NCBI GenBank assembly: GCA_022402445.1
Contig: JAKRSF010000003.1
Span: forward strand, 1-64,000
Origin: Cyanobacteriota bacterium
Lineage (GTDB): Bacteria > Cyanobacteriota > Cyanobacteriia > CACIAM-69d
Length of the DNA stretch: 64,000 nucleotides
Direction of reading: 5' to 3'
The position numbers were made by a program, and so were the translations under genes. The notes beneath the pieces are model-generated. The model did not search any database. It was not told where the DNA came from and saw only the letters and a program-made list of their open reading frames with translations. This document shows, piece by piece, positions 10,380 to 19,719 of this stretch. The number at the start of each line of letters is the position of its first letter. The stretch's first letter is position 1.

Positions 10380-11375
10380 ATGACCAGTAAGCCAGATCGC
10401 GTCGTCTTGATTGGGGTTGCCGGAGACTCCGGTTGTGGAAAATCGACGTTCCTCCGTCGGCTGGCCGATTTGTTCGGCGAAGAGTTCATGACCGTGATCT
10501 GCCTGGACGATTACCACAGCCTCGATCGCAAAGGGCGTAAGGAGGCGGGGGTCACGGCGCTGGATCCTCGGGCAAATAATTTTGATCTGATGTATGAGCA
10601 GATCAAGACCCTCAAGGGCGGTCAGGCGATCGATAAGCCGATTTACAACCACGAGACGGGGGAAATTGATCCGCCGGAACGAATTGAACCCAATCACGTG
10701 GTGGTGATCGAAGGGCTTCATCCCCTTTACGATGAGCGGGTCCGGTCTTTGCTGGACTTCAGCGTCTATCTCGACATTAGCGATGAGGTAAAAATCGCCT
10801 GGAAGATCCAGCGAGATATGGCGGAACGGGGCCACACCTATGAGGATGTGCTGGCGTCGATCGAGGCGCGTAAGCCGGACTTTAAGGCTTACATTGATCC
10901 CCAGCGCGCCCATGCGGATGTGGTGATCCAAATTCTGCCGACCCAGTTGATCAAGGATGATACGGAGCGCAAGGTGCTGCGGGTCCGCCTGATCCAGCGC
11001 GAGGGGGTGGAAGGGTTCGAGCCGGTGTACCTGTTTGATGAGGGTTCGACGATCTACTGGACGCCGTGCGGCCGCAAGCTGACGTGCCCCTATCCGGGTC
11101 TGAAGATGTACTACGGGCCGGAGGAGTACATGGGCCATGAGGTGTCGGTGCTGGAGGTGGATGGCCAGTTCGATAACCTGGAGGAGATGATCTATGTGGA
11201 GAATCACCTCAGCAATACGTCGGCGAAGTATCCGGGCGAGATGACGGAACTGTTGCTGAAGCACCGGGATTATCCGGGCTCGAATAATGGGTCGGGTCTG
11301 TTCCAGGTGTTGGCGGGTCTGAAGATGCGGGCGTCCTATGAGCGTCTGACCCAGAAGCAGTTGGTGAATGCGTAG
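10380..11375 (+). CDS. prk: Phosphoribulokinase
   Basis: Calvin-cycle enzyme that phosphorylates ribulose 5-phosphate to ribulose 1,5-bisphosphate. The product is 331 aa, the usual size. The P-loop GDSGCGKST carries redox cysteine C19, and C41 follows in VICLDDYHS; this pair forms the thioredoxin-controlled disulfide. The second pair, C230 and C236 in WTPCGRKLTC, is also present, so the enzyme should join the CP12-GAPDH dark complex. The ATG is preceded by AGAGGGA. A strong terminator at 11439 suggests a single-gene transcript. It is divergent from petH, a pairing that puts NADPH production and CO2 fixation side by side. Confidence 0.98.
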   Translation: MTSKPDRVVLIGVAGDSGCGKSTFLRRLADLFGEEFMTVICLDDYHSLDRKGRKEAGVTALDPRANNFDLMYEQIKTLKGGQAIDKPIYNHETGEIDPPERIEPNHVVVIEGLHPLYDERVRSLLDFSVYLDISDEVKIAWKIQRDMAERGHTYEDVLASIEARKPDFKAYIDPQRAHADVVIQILPTQLIKDDTERKVLRVRLIQREGVEGFEPVYLFDEGSTIYWTPCGRKLTCPYPGLKMYYGPEEYMGHEVSVLEVDGQFDNLEEMIYVENHLSNTSAKYPGEMTELLLKHRDYPGSNNGSGLFQVLAGLKMRASYERLTQKQLVNA

Positions 11376-11438
11376 GGGCTTTTGATCGGTTGGGGTTCGT
11401 TCGACCGCTGACTGAGATCAAGGGTTTTCTGCGATAGG

Positions 11439-11476
11439 AGTGGGGGCAGGTTTTAGGTCTGCCCCCACTGTTTTTT
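11439..11476 (+). terminator. Rho-independent terminator of prk
   Basis: Perfect 11-bp inverted repeat AGTGGGGGCAG / CTGCCCCCACT with a 9-nt loop, followed by G and six T, 64 bp after the prk stop. Confidence 0.95.
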
Positions 11477-11554
11477 GGGGATTTTTTTAGGCTTTTTGTT
11501 TGGGTTGTTGGGGGGGGGTGCGTTGGGGTCTGGTGGGGGGGACGGCGATCGCGC

Positions 11555-12457
11555 CTAGAGGCTGTGCATCCACTGGCGGATGAGTTGGTTGACCTGCTCG
11601 GGGGCTTCGTCGTGGGGGCAGTGGCCGGCTTCTAGAAAAGTTTCGGTGAGTTGGGGGTAGTGCTGGCGGAATTGGGCGGCGCGATCGCGGCATTTCATCC
11701 AGGGATCCCCTTCGCCCCAGAGGGTGTAGAGGGGGCAGGCCAAGGTGGCGAGGAGTTGGTCGATGTTTTTGCCGCGCGGGGCTTTGAAGACGGAGGCGAA
11801 GACCTGGACGGCTCCGCGATCGCAGGAGGGCTGATAGATTTCGTCCACGAGGCGATCGGTGACGGCGCTTTGATCGACGTAGACCTTTTGCAGGGTCTTT
11901 TTGATGGTGCTTTTGCGGCGGGCGTTTTGGAAAATCAGGTAGCTGCCGATGGGGCTCAGGGCGATCGCTTTGGTGGCGTCCGCGATCGCGCGTTTGAGGG
12001 GATTGGGGGGCGCGGGGGGCGTGGTGGGGGTGAAGGGACCGGCGCTGTTGAGCAAAATCACGCCAGCGGCGGATTCGGGCCGTTCGGCGGCGACGCATAG
12101 GGCCGCATAGCCCCCGAGGGAGTTCCCGGCCACGACGGTGGGGCGGCCGATTTGGCTTTGGATGAAGTCGTGGAGCTGATCGCGCCAGAGGTCGCCGCTA
12201 TATTCCCAGTTGGGTTTGGCGGAGCGGCCAAAGCCCAGCAGGTCAATGGCCCACACTTCAAAATCCTGCTGCAATTCGGCGATGTTTTTGCGCCAGTGGT
12301 CCGTGGAGGCCCCAAACCCATGGATCAGCAGCAGGGGCGGGCGATCGCGGCGGGGCTCACCGGCCCGAACGTAATACACCGGCTGATCGCGCCAGAGCCA
12401 GTGCTGGCCGGGGACGCTGGGGGCCGCTTCGAGGGTTTGGCGATCAAGGACGGGCAT
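11555..12457 (-). CDS. Alpha/beta-fold hydrolase
   Basis: Hydrolase of 300 aa with an oxyanion motif (LLIHGFGAS), the nucleophile elbow GNSLGG, an acid in WGEGDPWM and the catalytic histidine in EAGHCPHDEAPE. This is the type common in cyanobacteria and plastids, some members of which act on chlorophyll derivatives or lipids; the substrate cannot be read here. I start it at the ATG at 12457 (MPVLDRQT), because the longer open frame would run into the dehydrogenase gene. It lies 92 bp downstream of that gene on the same strand, so the two may share a transcript. Confidence 0.9.
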   Translation of the reverse strand: MPVLDRQTLEAAPSVPGQHWLWRDQPVYYVRAGEPRRDRPPLLLIHGFGASTDHWRKNIAELQQDFEVWAIDLLGFGRSAKPNWEYSGDLWRDQLHDFIQSQIGRPTVVAGNSLGGYAALCVAAERPESAAGVILLNSAGPFTPTTPPAPPNPLKRAIADATKAIALSPIGSYLIFQNARRKSTIKKTLQKVYVDQSAVTDRLVDEIYQPSCDRGAVQVFASVFKAPRGKNIDQLLATLACPLYTLWGEGDPWMKCRDRAAQFRQHYPQLTETFLEAGHCPHDEAPEQVNQLIRQWMHSL

Positions 12458-12549
12458 GGGTGGGGATGGGGAAGTTTGTAACGGAACGTTAACTAGTTTA
12501 ACGAGCTTCCCGCGATCGCCACCGGCCCTACGCAGTCGGGATTTCCCCC

Positions 12550-13779
12550 CTAGGGATTGAGGCCCAGGGCATCGAGGAGGGGCCGCGCCACCCAGTTGAG
12601 ACCCACCTTGAGTTGGTGGCTGGGGGAGGGCATCCGGTAGAGGTAGACTAGGCGGCGGGCCAGGTAGGCGAGGGGGCCATCCAGCTCCAGGCCCAGGCCC
12701 GTGAGGGTGGCGCTGTCGTTGCCGAGGGCGAGCATTTCCCCCAGATTTTGGTACCGGAAGGGCAGCAAGGGCCGATCGCGCAGGGACGCCCACACGTTCC
12801 AGGCGGCATAGTCCCCCTGCTGCATGGCGGCTTGGCCGGTGCTGGGGGCGCTGGTGCCGTCGGCGTCGCGGATTTCGGCCAGGTCACCGATCGCGAAGAG
12901 GTCGGCGCGATCGCGGATTTGTAGGGTGGCGTCCGTGAGCAGTTGGCCGCGATCGCCCTTCGGTAGGGGCAGATTTTGGATCAGGGCCGGGATGCGGTTG
13001 CCAACGGTCCAGAGGACGAGATCGACGGGGATGGCTTCGGCGGTGCCGCGATAGTTGAGGTACAGCATGTCCGCTTCGATGCGCTCCACGCTGGTTTCCC
13101 AGTCGATCCAGATGCTGCGTTTTTCGAGGGCGCGATCGGCGGCGGTGCGGTTGAATTCGGGGGAGTTGCTCAGGAGGCGATCGCCCCGTTCCACCAGCCG
13201 CAGTCGCCCGCGATCGCCCAGGCGGTCCGCCAGTTTGCAGGCCAGTTCCACGCCGCTGTAGCCGCCGCCGATGACCGCCACGCGGATTTTGTCTGCGCCG
13301 CTGCGTTCCAAGGCCCGCAGGCGATCGCCCAGGCGGTAGGCATCGGCCAAACTGCGGAAGGGGAGGGCATGGTCCGCCGCGCCGGGGACCGTATCCATGG
13401 GCGTTTCACCCCCGAGGGCCAGGATCAGGCGATCGTAGGGGAGGTGCTGGCCGTCGGCGAGGGTGACCCGGTGGCCGTCGAGATCGAGGGCCGTGACGCT
13501 GCCCTGGATGAAGCGAATGGGCGTATCGGCGAGCAATTCGTCGTAGGACGGGGCAATTTCCCAGGTTTCCAGCTCCCCCGTCACCAGTTCGTAGAGCAGG
13601 GGCAAAAAGACGAAGCGATCGCTCCGGTCCACGAGGGTAATTTCCGGGCTGTGGCCGTTGTGCCAGGGCAGTTGGGCCAGCCGCAGGGCCGCATGGAGGC
13701 CGCCGAAGCCGCCGCCAAGAATCACGACGCGATCGCCCCGGTGGGTGGTGGAATCGGCGGTGGATGGGCGTTCAGTCAT
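12550..13779 (-). CDS. Type-2 NAD(P)H dehydrogenase, NdbB/NDC1-like
   Basis: FAD-dependent pyridine nucleotide-disulfide-fold oxidoreductase of 409 aa. The first Rossmann motif VVILGGGFGGLHAA binds FAD, the second VAVIGGGYSGVELA binds NAD(P)H, and DLFAIGDLAEI is the late FAD motif. NDH-2 enzymes reduce quinones without pumping protons. The length fits the NdbB group (about 400 aa) better than the longer NdbA and NdbC; NdbB has been tied to reduction of demethylphylloquinone in vitamin K1 synthesis. The subgroup is inferred from length and general similarity only. A hydrolase gene follows downstream. Confidence 0.88.
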   Translation of the reverse strand: MTERPSTADSTTHRGDRVVILGGGFGGLHAALRLAQLPWHNGHSPEITLVDRSDRFVFLPLLYELVTGELETWEIAPSYDELLADTPIRFIQGSVTALDLDGHRVTLADGQHLPYDRLILALGGETPMDTVPGAADHALPFRSLADAYRLGDRLRALERSGADKIRVAVIGGGYSGVELACKLADRLGDRGRLRLVERGDRLLSNSPEFNRTAADRALEKRSIWIDWETSVERIEADMLYLNYRGTAEAIPVDLVLWTVGNRIPALIQNLPLPKGDRGQLLTDATLQIRDRADLFAIGDLAEIRDADGTSAPSTGQAAMQQGDYAAWNVWASLRDRPLLPFRYQNLGEMLALGNDSATLTGLGLELDGPLAYLARRLVYLYRMPSPSHQLKVGLNWVARPLLDALGLNP

Positions 13780-13870
13780 GGGAAGGGAAGGTGCGGGGAA
13801 CGGGAACGGGTCGGCTTCTATTCTAAGGAGTTCTCAGGAATGGCTCCGGGGCGGGCGCGGGCGGTTTTCC

Positions 13871-15184
13871 CTATCGGTTTGCGCTAAAGGTTTGGCAGAG
13901 GTGGTGGGCGATGCGATCGGCGGCTCCGGGGGGGCCGAGGCGGCGGCGACCGATCGCGGCGAGGCGGTGCCAGCGGTCGGGATTGTTGAGGAGATCGTTG
14001 ACGGCATTCACTAAAATTTCTGGGGAGTTGCAGGCGATCGCGGGCGGCCCGAGTAAGCGGGTTTGGGCTTCGGCGAAGGCGGCGGTGAACTGGGGTCCGT
14101 CGCCGGGGAGGGTGAAGGCCGGTTTGCCCAGACCCACGACCTGTTCCGTGGCGGTGCCGGTGGTGGCGATCGCCAGGTGGCAGCGTTCGGCCCAGGGGAT
14201 GAAGCGATCGCTTGCCAGGTTTAGGGTCGCGCGATCGCGGTGCCAGGACTGGGGCGGGCCGGAATCAAGGCATTGCCAGCCGTGGTCCCGCAAAGCATCG
14301 GCCAAGCGATCAAGCTCCAAGGACGGGGCCGGGGCCGCCAAAAACCGCCAGGGGCGATCGCGGTCTTGATCCACCAATACGGTGACCGCCGCCAGAATCC
14401 GTGACCAGTTGCCGTAGGCTTCCGGCGATCGCGATCCGGGCAGCAGCAGCACCTCGACGGATTCACCGGGGGCCGGGGGTTTTGGTAAATTCGGCGGCAC
14501 CTCAAACCCATCCATCATCGGATTGCCGCAGTTGAATACGGGACCGGCGCTGGTGGACATTGCGCGCGATCGCGGCCCCAGACAGCCGCTCAAAATCTGC
14601 GCCGTCAAATCATCCCGAGGGAAAATCGCCCGACAGCGCGATCGCCCCATCAGCCACCGTTCCCAGGGCAAATAGACCGAACCGGACCAGCCCTCCAGCC
14701 GCCGCATCCCTAAAAATTTGCCGTCATCATCCCGCAGGTAATATTCCGATTTCGCCGTACCCACAAAACCGTAGGGCACCCCCGACCAGGCCGCAAACAG
14801 CAGCGGCACAATGTCCCCCACCGCCAAAACCGCCGCAGGCCGCGAATCCTGGGCGATCGCGCCGCCCCAGGCCCGCACCGTCCGCAGTTGCGATCGCGTC
14901 AGGGCCACCAAACCGCCCCGCACATCCCGCAGCAGTTGCCGCCCGCCATCCATATAAATGAAGCCACCGGAGGGCAGTTGTCGCGCCGGACCCAAGCTCG
15001 CAAACCCCGCCCGCCGATAGGCATCCCCCTCGCCCACCAGGGGCAACACCGCCACCTCCGGGCCGTCCGGGCGGCGGGCCAAGGCTTGCAAAATCTGCAC
15101 CGCGATCGCGTCCTCACCGTGGCCATTGCTCAGGCACAGCAGCCGCCAGGGGCGATCGCCCGACGCCGGATGATCCAAATCCAT
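13871..15184 (-). CDS. Lipid-A-disaccharide synthase-related protein
   Basis: Protein of 437 aa from a family restricted largely to cyanobacteria and related to LpxB-type glycosyltransferases. Recognisable pieces are LLCLSNGHGEDAI at the N-terminus, LAVGDIVPLLFA, the GTAKSEYYLRD segment, LLLPGSRSPEA in mid-protein and ATTGTATEQVVGLGKPAF near the donor-site end. The reaction is not known and it need not make lipid A. The frame extends to a TTG at 15214; I prefer the ATG at 15184. The tRNA-Gly gene lies immediately upstream on the same strand. Confidence 0.85.
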   Translation of the reverse strand: MDLDHPASGDRPWRLLCLSNGHGEDAIAVQILQALARRPDGPEVAVLPLVGEGDAYRRAGFASLGPARQLPSGGFIYMDGGRQLLRDVRGGLVALTRSQLRTVRAWGGAIAQDSRPAAVLAVGDIVPLLFAAWSGVPYGFVGTAKSEYYLRDDDGKFLGMRRLEGWSGSVYLPWERWLMGRSRCRAIFPRDDLTAQILSGCLGPRSRAMSTSAGPVFNCGNPMMDGFEVPPNLPKPPAPGESVEVLLLPGSRSPEAYGNWSRILAAVTVLVDQDRDRPWRFLAAPAPSLELDRLADALRDHGWQCLDSGPPQSWHRDRATLNLASDRFIPWAERCHLAIATTGTATEQVVGLGKPAFTLPGDGPQFTAAFAEAQTRLLGPPAIACNSPEILVNAVNDLLNNPDRWHRLAAIGRRRLGPPGAADRIAHHLCQTFSANR

Positions 15185-15225
15185 CACAGGGGAATTTTGA
15201 AAAAACTGGGCCAAAACCTTGGAAG

Positions 15226-15296
15226 AGCGGGCACCGGGAATCGAACCCGGATCAATAGCTTGGAAGGCTATGGTTTTACCACTAAACTATGCCCGC
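15226..15296 (-). tRNA. tRNA-Gly (anticodon UCC)
   Basis: A 71-nt cloverleaf on the minus strand. The acceptor stem GCGGGCA pairs with TGCCCGC, the anticodon loop is CTTCCAA between ATAGC and GCTAT, and the T arm reads CCGGGTTCGAATCCCGG. CCA is not encoded. It reads glycine GGA/GGG codons. Confidence 0.97.
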
Positions 15297-15394
15297 AGAC
15301 GCTTGGGAATGTTTCGCGCGATTGCGACGATTCCTCAGCCAGACCCTATGCTAGCAGACTTGGCGATCGCGCGATCGCCCCGGCTCCGGCCAAG

Positions 15395-16483
15395 TCACTC
15401 CAGGGCCGACAGGCGCACCCGAATTTCCAGATTCACCGCCAGCAGTTGCCCCGTATCGGCCCGCGCGGGCGAAAAGGTCAGTTGCGACACCAGCCGTTTT
15501 ACGCCATCCGCGATCGCGCCGTCGAGGTTATCCGGGGTCGTAATGGCAATCCCCGCGATCGGCACCGTGCCATCGGGCAACACGGCAATGCGGCAGGTGA
15601 TGATCCCCAAGGCGATCGCCCCCGACGGCAGTTGCAGGGCCGGATCACTCACCGTTGCCGCCGCCACCACGGGCCATGCTTCGATGCGATCGCTCGGCGT
15701 CACATCCCCCATCAGCGGCTGGGTTGGCGTCGCCCCCTCCAACAGCAACCGCCCCCCCACCAGGGTTTCGCCGCCCCCCGCTGCGGAGCCGTTGCCCGAC
15801 CCGTTTCCCGCACCGTTGCCCGTACCGTCACCCGAGCCGCCGACATTACCCGAACCGTTGCCAGAATTCCCAGAACTGCCGGGATTTTCGGAATTTCCAG
15901 GAGTTTCGGCGGTGGGGCCGCGATCGCCCGTCCCAGAGCCCGATCCTGTCCCCGCTTGCCCGCCAGTGCTAGGAGCTTGGGGTTGATTTGGAGACGGCGG
16001 CGTTTGGGTTTGGGTTTGGCCCTGCGATCGCGGCCTCAACTGCCCCGGTTGATTCCCAGAAGGACGAGTCAATGATCGGTTCAATGATCGGTTAACCCGC
16101 GCTCCATTGGTCACCTCCGGCGCAAGGGGCACCGCCTCCGGCACCGGCACCGTCGCCCCATTATTGGTCCCGTTACTTTCCCCGCCATTACTTTCAGTCC
16201 TTTCGGGCGGCGTCCTAGTCCCCGGCGATCCACCTGACACCACCGAACCCGTACCGGGCGCAGTCTGACGGTTACCGGTTCCCCCCGTCCCCGTGCCCGC
16301 CACCGGCCCATCGATCAACGTCACCGGCACCGCCGACGCGATCGCCCCCGGACGGCCCCGCCCCGCGATCGCCCCCACCCCCCACAGCACCGCCCCATGC
16401 ACCGCGATCGACAGCACCGCCCAAACGCCCCAGCGCCCCAAAACCGCCCCTCGCGATCGCGATCGCCCCGCCATTAACCCCAT
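15395..16483 (-). CDS. TonB-like protein with Gly/Asn/Ser-rich spacer
   Basis: Protein of 362 aa with one N-terminal membrane segment (about residues 17-42, VWAVLSIAVHGAVLWGVGAI), a long low-complexity spacer (about 60-240; Gly, Asn, Ser, Pro and Thr, with GNGSGN-type repeats) and a folded C-terminal part of about 110 residues (GIITCRIAVLPDGTVPIAGI to the end). This is the layout of TonB/TolA-type energy transducers, which span the periplasm to reach the outer membrane. The Pro-Lys run of classical TonB is absent, and no ExbB/ExbD gene is nearby, so the assignment rests on architecture. The spacer DNA is itself repetitive and probably varies in length between strains. Confidence 0.65.
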   Translation of the reverse strand: MGLMAGRSRSRGAVLGRWGVWAVLSIAVHGAVLWGVGAIAGRGRPGAIASAVPVTLIDGPVAGTGTGGTGNRQTAPGTGSVVSGGSPGTRTPPERTESNGGESNGTNNGATVPVPEAVPLAPEVTNGARVNRSLNRSLTRPSGNQPGQLRPRSQGQTQTQTPPSPNQPQAPSTGGQAGTGSGSGTGDRGPTAETPGNSENPGSSGNSGNGSGNVGGSGDGTGNGAGNGSGNGSAAGGGETLVGGRLLLEGATPTQPLMGDVTPSDRIEAWPVVAAATVSDPALQLPSGAIALGIITCRIAVLPDGTVPIAGIAITTPDNLDGAIADGVKRLVSQLTFSPARADTGQLLAVNLEIRVRLSALE

Positions 16484-16577
16484 CGCCCCCTCCCGAAACG
16501 TAGCCCCAGTTCTATTATTAGAAGATTAGAAAACCGCAACAAACCGCCCATTTACTTCATTCTTAATCCCCGTCACC

Positions 16578-17213
16578 GTGTCCCAAACCGCAATCAATCC
16601 CAACCCTAACGCCCCCCTCGACGCCCTCGACTTCTTCCGCAACAGCGCAGGCACCTGGCGATCGCAGCGCGTCACCCACCACCTCGCCTTCCGCCGCGCC
16701 GAAGTGGGCGAATCCACCATCCGCGTCGAAATGCTCGACAACAGCGACCCCCGCATCGCCGAAATCTGCGCCATGCACGCCATCGACCCCGCCCAGGCCG
16801 CCGGGGGAGCCCACATCGCCTGGAAAGGACTCATGGAATGGGATAAGGCCGACGAAAACCACGAAGGCCAAAGCGTCATGGTCATCGTCCCCGACCCCGA
16901 CGCCCCCGGCAGCGGCCAACTGCTGCGCGAACGCGGCTACGCCGAAACGGCCCCCGTCGCCGGTCGCTACCACATCGACAACGACAACGGCATGGTCCTC
17001 ACCACCGAATACGAGACCATGAGCTCCACCGAACGGTTCTGGTTCCCCTCGGGCAACCTGCGGATGCGCACCAGCACCCTCCAGCGCTTTGGCGGCTACA
17101 ACACCGCCACCTTCTGCACCGAGGTGCGCGTCAGTGAAGATGGCAACGTTCCTCAAGCGGCCCCGGATACTGCCCCTGCCGCCACCCCGATCTACTCTGC
17201 CCTGGGCTGGTAA
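16578..17213 (+). CDS. cpcS: Phycobilin lyase, CpcS/CpeS family
   Basis: Chromophore lyase that attaches phycocyanobilin to Cys-84-type sites of phycobiliproteins. The product has 211 aa, with FFRNSAGTWRSQRVTHHLAF at the start of the lipocalin-like fold, GESTIRVEML, the MEWDKADENHEGQ segment and the SSTERFWFPSGNLRMRTS block typical of the family. The start is a GTG at 16578. A TATTAT at 16513-16518 could be its -10. It lies 285 bp upstream of cpcG on the same strand, so two phycobilisome genes sit together, although no cpcBA or apc genes are in this window. Confidence 0.93.
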   Translation: MSQTAINPNPNAPLDALDFFRNSAGTWRSQRVTHHLAFRRAEVGESTIRVEMLDNSDPRIAEICAMHAIDPAQAAGGAHIAWKGLMEWDKADENHEGQSVMVIVPDPDAPGSGQLLRERGYAETAPVAGRYHIDNDNGMVLTTEYETMSSTERFWFPSGNLRMRTSTLQRFGGYNTATFCTEVRVSEDGNVPQAAPDTAPAATPIYSALGW

Positions 17214-17457
17214 AGCCGCGATCGCGCCCCTCCCCCCAATCAGGCCCCCAGGCGATCGCCCCTACAAAATCGTAACGATCGCAGCGGGAGCAACCGGGGA
17301 GAACTGTAAAAGATTGTTAACCGACCTCATTAAAGGCGAGAAGCGATCGCGGTAATCTTCTACCCTTAAGGTTGGCTGGATCGGTTGGTTGAAATGGTCC
17401 CGTCAGTTCGACCCCTTCTCAGATCCAGCATCCCTAGCGCGCCTTTAACAAGCGCCC

Positions 17458-17498
17458 CATAATAAAGCCTGAGACTTTGAGACTACGGAGACTCTGAC
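17458..17498 (+). promoter_or_regulatory. cpcG promoter/leader with GAGACT repeats
   Basis: CATAAT (17458-17463) could be a -10. Three GAGACT copies follow at 17471, 17479 and 17488; the last overlaps the likely ribosome binding site GGAG, eight bases before the GTG start. The repeat may tune translation or may be chance. Confidence 0.35.
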
Positions 17499-18260
17499 GT
17501 GGCATTACCCCTGTTGAACTATGCGCCCTCCTCTCAGAACCAGCGGGTAGCTGGCTTTGAGGTGGGTAACGATGATAACTATCGGATTTATTCCACCGAT
17601 AATGTGGGCACCGACAGCGACATGGAAGCGCTGATCTGGGCGGCCTACCGGCAAGTTTTTAGCGAACACCAGATGATCACGGCGAACCGCCAGACCTTCT
17701 TGGAGTCGCAACTGCGCTACGGCCAAATTACCGTCAAAGATTTCATTCGCGGTTTGGCGACTTCGGATTCGTTCCGCCGTCTCAACTACGAGCCGAATGA
17801 TAACTATCGGTTTGTGCGTTTGGTGGTGGAGCGGCTGCTGGGCCGTGAGGTGTACAACAAGCGCGAGGAGATTGCTTGGTCGATCTTCATCCCCACCCGT
17901 GGCTACCAGGGCTTCATTGATGCGGTGCTGGCCAGCGACGAATACAACGGGGCCTTTGGGGAGAATGTGGTGCCCTACCAGCGCCGCCGCAGCCTGCCCC
18001 AGCGGACGGCGGGTGAAACGCCGTTCAACCTGAAGACGCCGCGCTACGGTGCTTACCACCGCAGCCAGTTGGGCTTCCCGCAGGTGATCTGGCAGAATTC
18101 CGTGCGTCGCTTTATTCCGCAGGAGAAGGCTCCGGCGGCGGGCAGCCCGGTGAACTTCCTGGGTATGGCCCGGGCGGTGGCTCCGACGGTGACGACGGTG
18201 CCTCGGGTGGCGACGGCCAATATCAACATTGCGACCCAGGTTCCCTACCGCAAGCGCTAG
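17499..18260 (+). CDS. cpcG: Phycobilisome rod-core linker polypeptide
   Basis: Linker of 253 aa that joins phycocyanin rods to the allophycocyanin core. The N-terminal PBS-linker domain covers about residues 20-180 (DMEALIWAAYRQVFSEHQ, FIRGLATSDSFRRL, the RFVRLVVERLLGREVY segment and the GFIDAVLASDEY helix). The C-terminal part ends without a strongly hydrophobic helix, so it is the soluble CpcG1 type and not the membrane-anchored CpcG2/CpcL type. The start is GTG at 17499 with GGAG eight bases upstream. A terminator follows at 18390. Confidence 0.96.
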   Translation: MALPLLNYAPSSQNQRVAGFEVGNDDNYRIYSTDNVGTDSDMEALIWAAYRQVFSEHQMITANRQTFLESQLRYGQITVKDFIRGLATSDSFRRLNYEPNDNYRFVRLVVERLLGREVYNKREEIAWSIFIPTRGYQGFIDAVLASDEYNGAFGENVVPYQRRRSLPQRTAGETPFNLKTPRYGAYHRSQLGFPQVIWQNSVRRFIPQEKAPAAGSPVNFLGMARAVAPTVTTVPRVATANINIATQVPYRKR

Positions 18261-18389
18261 GGTTGGGGCGATCGCGGGTTCGGCCCCTGGTGTTTGGCTC
18301 CTTGATGCTTGGGATCTGACGCTGGGGGATGGGGCGACGCGATCGCGCCGAAGGCTATTGAAGACTTTAGTCTCCGCTTAATAACCTCG

Positions 18390-18431
18390 ATGCAGGGATG
18401 GCTGACGAAAATTCGCTATCCCTGCATTTTT
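18390..18431 (+). terminator. Rho-independent terminator of cpcG
   Basis: Ten-bp perfect inverted repeat ATGCAGGGAT / ATCCCTGCAT with an 18-nt loop and a T run, 130 bp after the cpcG stop. Confidence 0.85.
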
Positions 18432-18466
18432 AGGAGCTGTTTGCGCACTGCGGAACCGGCTTCGGA

Positions 18467-19504
18467 TCAGCAGCGGCGGCGCAGCACGTCGAGCAATTTA
18501 TTAAATTCCGGCGGCGGCGGCGCTTCGGTGCAGATCCATTCGTCGGTTTGGGGATGCTGGAATTGCAGTTTCCAGGCGTGGAGTGCTTGGCCGGTGAGGT
18601 TGACGCCGAGGCTGCGTCCGGAGCCATAGACGGGATCGCCGACGATGGGATGGCCCAGGTGGGCGCAGTGGACGCGGATCTGGTGGGTGCGGCCGGTTTT
18701 GAGCAGGAAGCGCAGGAGGGTGAAGTTGCCCAGCCGCTCTTCGACGAACCAGTGGGTGATGGCGCGGCGGCCGCCCTTTTCTTCGGGGAGGATGGTTTGT
18801 TTTTTGCGATCGCTCGGGTGCCGTCCGAGGGGTTGATCGACGATGCCGCGATCGCCCGCGGGGCAGCCATAGACCACGCCGAGGTATTCCCGATGGGCAA
18901 TTTTGTGGCGCAACTGCGCTTGCAGATGCTGATTGGCGAGGTCGGTTTTGGCGAAGGCGATCGCCCCGGTGGTGTCGCGATCAAGCCGATGGACCACCCC
19001 AGGGCGCTGGACACCGCCGATCGCGGGCATATCCATCCCCGGCAGGGTTTTGCAATGGTGCAGCAGGCCGTTGACCAGGGTGCCGTCCCAGTGGCCCGGA
19101 GCCGGATGGACCACGACGCCAGCGGGCTTATTGAGCACAATGACGTGGCGATCTTCGTAGAGGATATCCAGGGGCATCTCCTGGGGCACCAAATCCAAAG
19201 GCACGGCGGCGGGCAGCACCACCCGCAGGCGATCACCCGGTTGCACGGTGGCATGTTTCGAGGTTTCTGCGACGCCGTTGATGCTGACTTGGCCCCCCAC
19301 AATCAGCTTCTGGCACCGCGATCGCGACAGGTCCGGCTGGGCCACCGCGATCGCCCGATCGAGCCGATCCGCCGCGATCGCCACCCACTCCAGCACCGCC
19401 TCCGGAGCCGTCTCCAGATCCAGATCCAGATCCCGTTCCAGGTCCACCGCCGCCCCCCCCGAACCTCGCCCCATCGCCGCCGAATCCCCGATCTCCATCG
19501 TCAT
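18467..19504 (-). CDS. RluA-family 23S rRNA pseudouridine synthase (RluD-like)
   Basis: Enzyme that isomerises uridine to pseudouridine in RNA, most likely helix 69 of 23S rRNA if it is RluD. An S4 RNA-binding domain covers about residues 46-105 (RSRCQKLIVGGQVSINGV) and the catalytic domain contains VVHRLDRDTTG with catalytic D165. KTGRTHQIRVH and LGHPIVGDPVYG are further family blocks. The Asp/Leu-rich N-terminal tail (about residues 20-32) is not part of the fold. The length of 345 aa is slightly above RluD. The start may be 19504, 19498 or a later ATG. Confidence 0.92.
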   Translation of the reverse strand: MTMEIGDSAAMGRGSGGAAVDLERDLDLDLETAPEAVLEWVAIAADRLDRAIAVAQPDLSRSRCQKLIVGGQVSINGVAETSKHATVQPGDRLRVVLPAAVPLDLVPQEMPLDILYEDRHVIVLNKPAGVVVHPAPGHWDGTLVNGLLHHCKTLPGMDMPAIGGVQRPGVVHRLDRDTTGAIAFAKTDLANQHLQAQLRHKIAHREYLGVVYGCPAGDRGIVDQPLGRHPSDRKKQTILPEEKGGRRAITHWFVEERLGNFTLLRFLLKTGRTHQIRVHCAHLGHPIVGDPVYGSGRSLGVNLTGQALHAWKLQFQHPQTDEWICTEAPPPPEFNKLLDVLRRRC

Positions 19505-19719
19505 CCCTGTACCCCTGACCCGTTTCCGTGCAAAATCCTAAGTGATTGAACCGCCGTGAAGCCGCGATCGGGCCAATCGCCATCGATCGCCATCAATCGC
19601 CACCGCTCAACGGCCATCCGCCTTGCCCCTTGGCACTCACCTGGCGTCCCATCGGCGAAGCGGCAGCCCGTTGCCTCCCCCCTCCCCTTCCATTCCATTC
19701 ACCAGGTATCCCTAAATCC

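Noticed and set aside
15395-16483. CRISPR-like or tandem repeat array in the TonB-like gene
   Set aside because: The repetition reflects Gly/Asn/Ser codons; units are short and unequal, and no spacers or cas genes are present.
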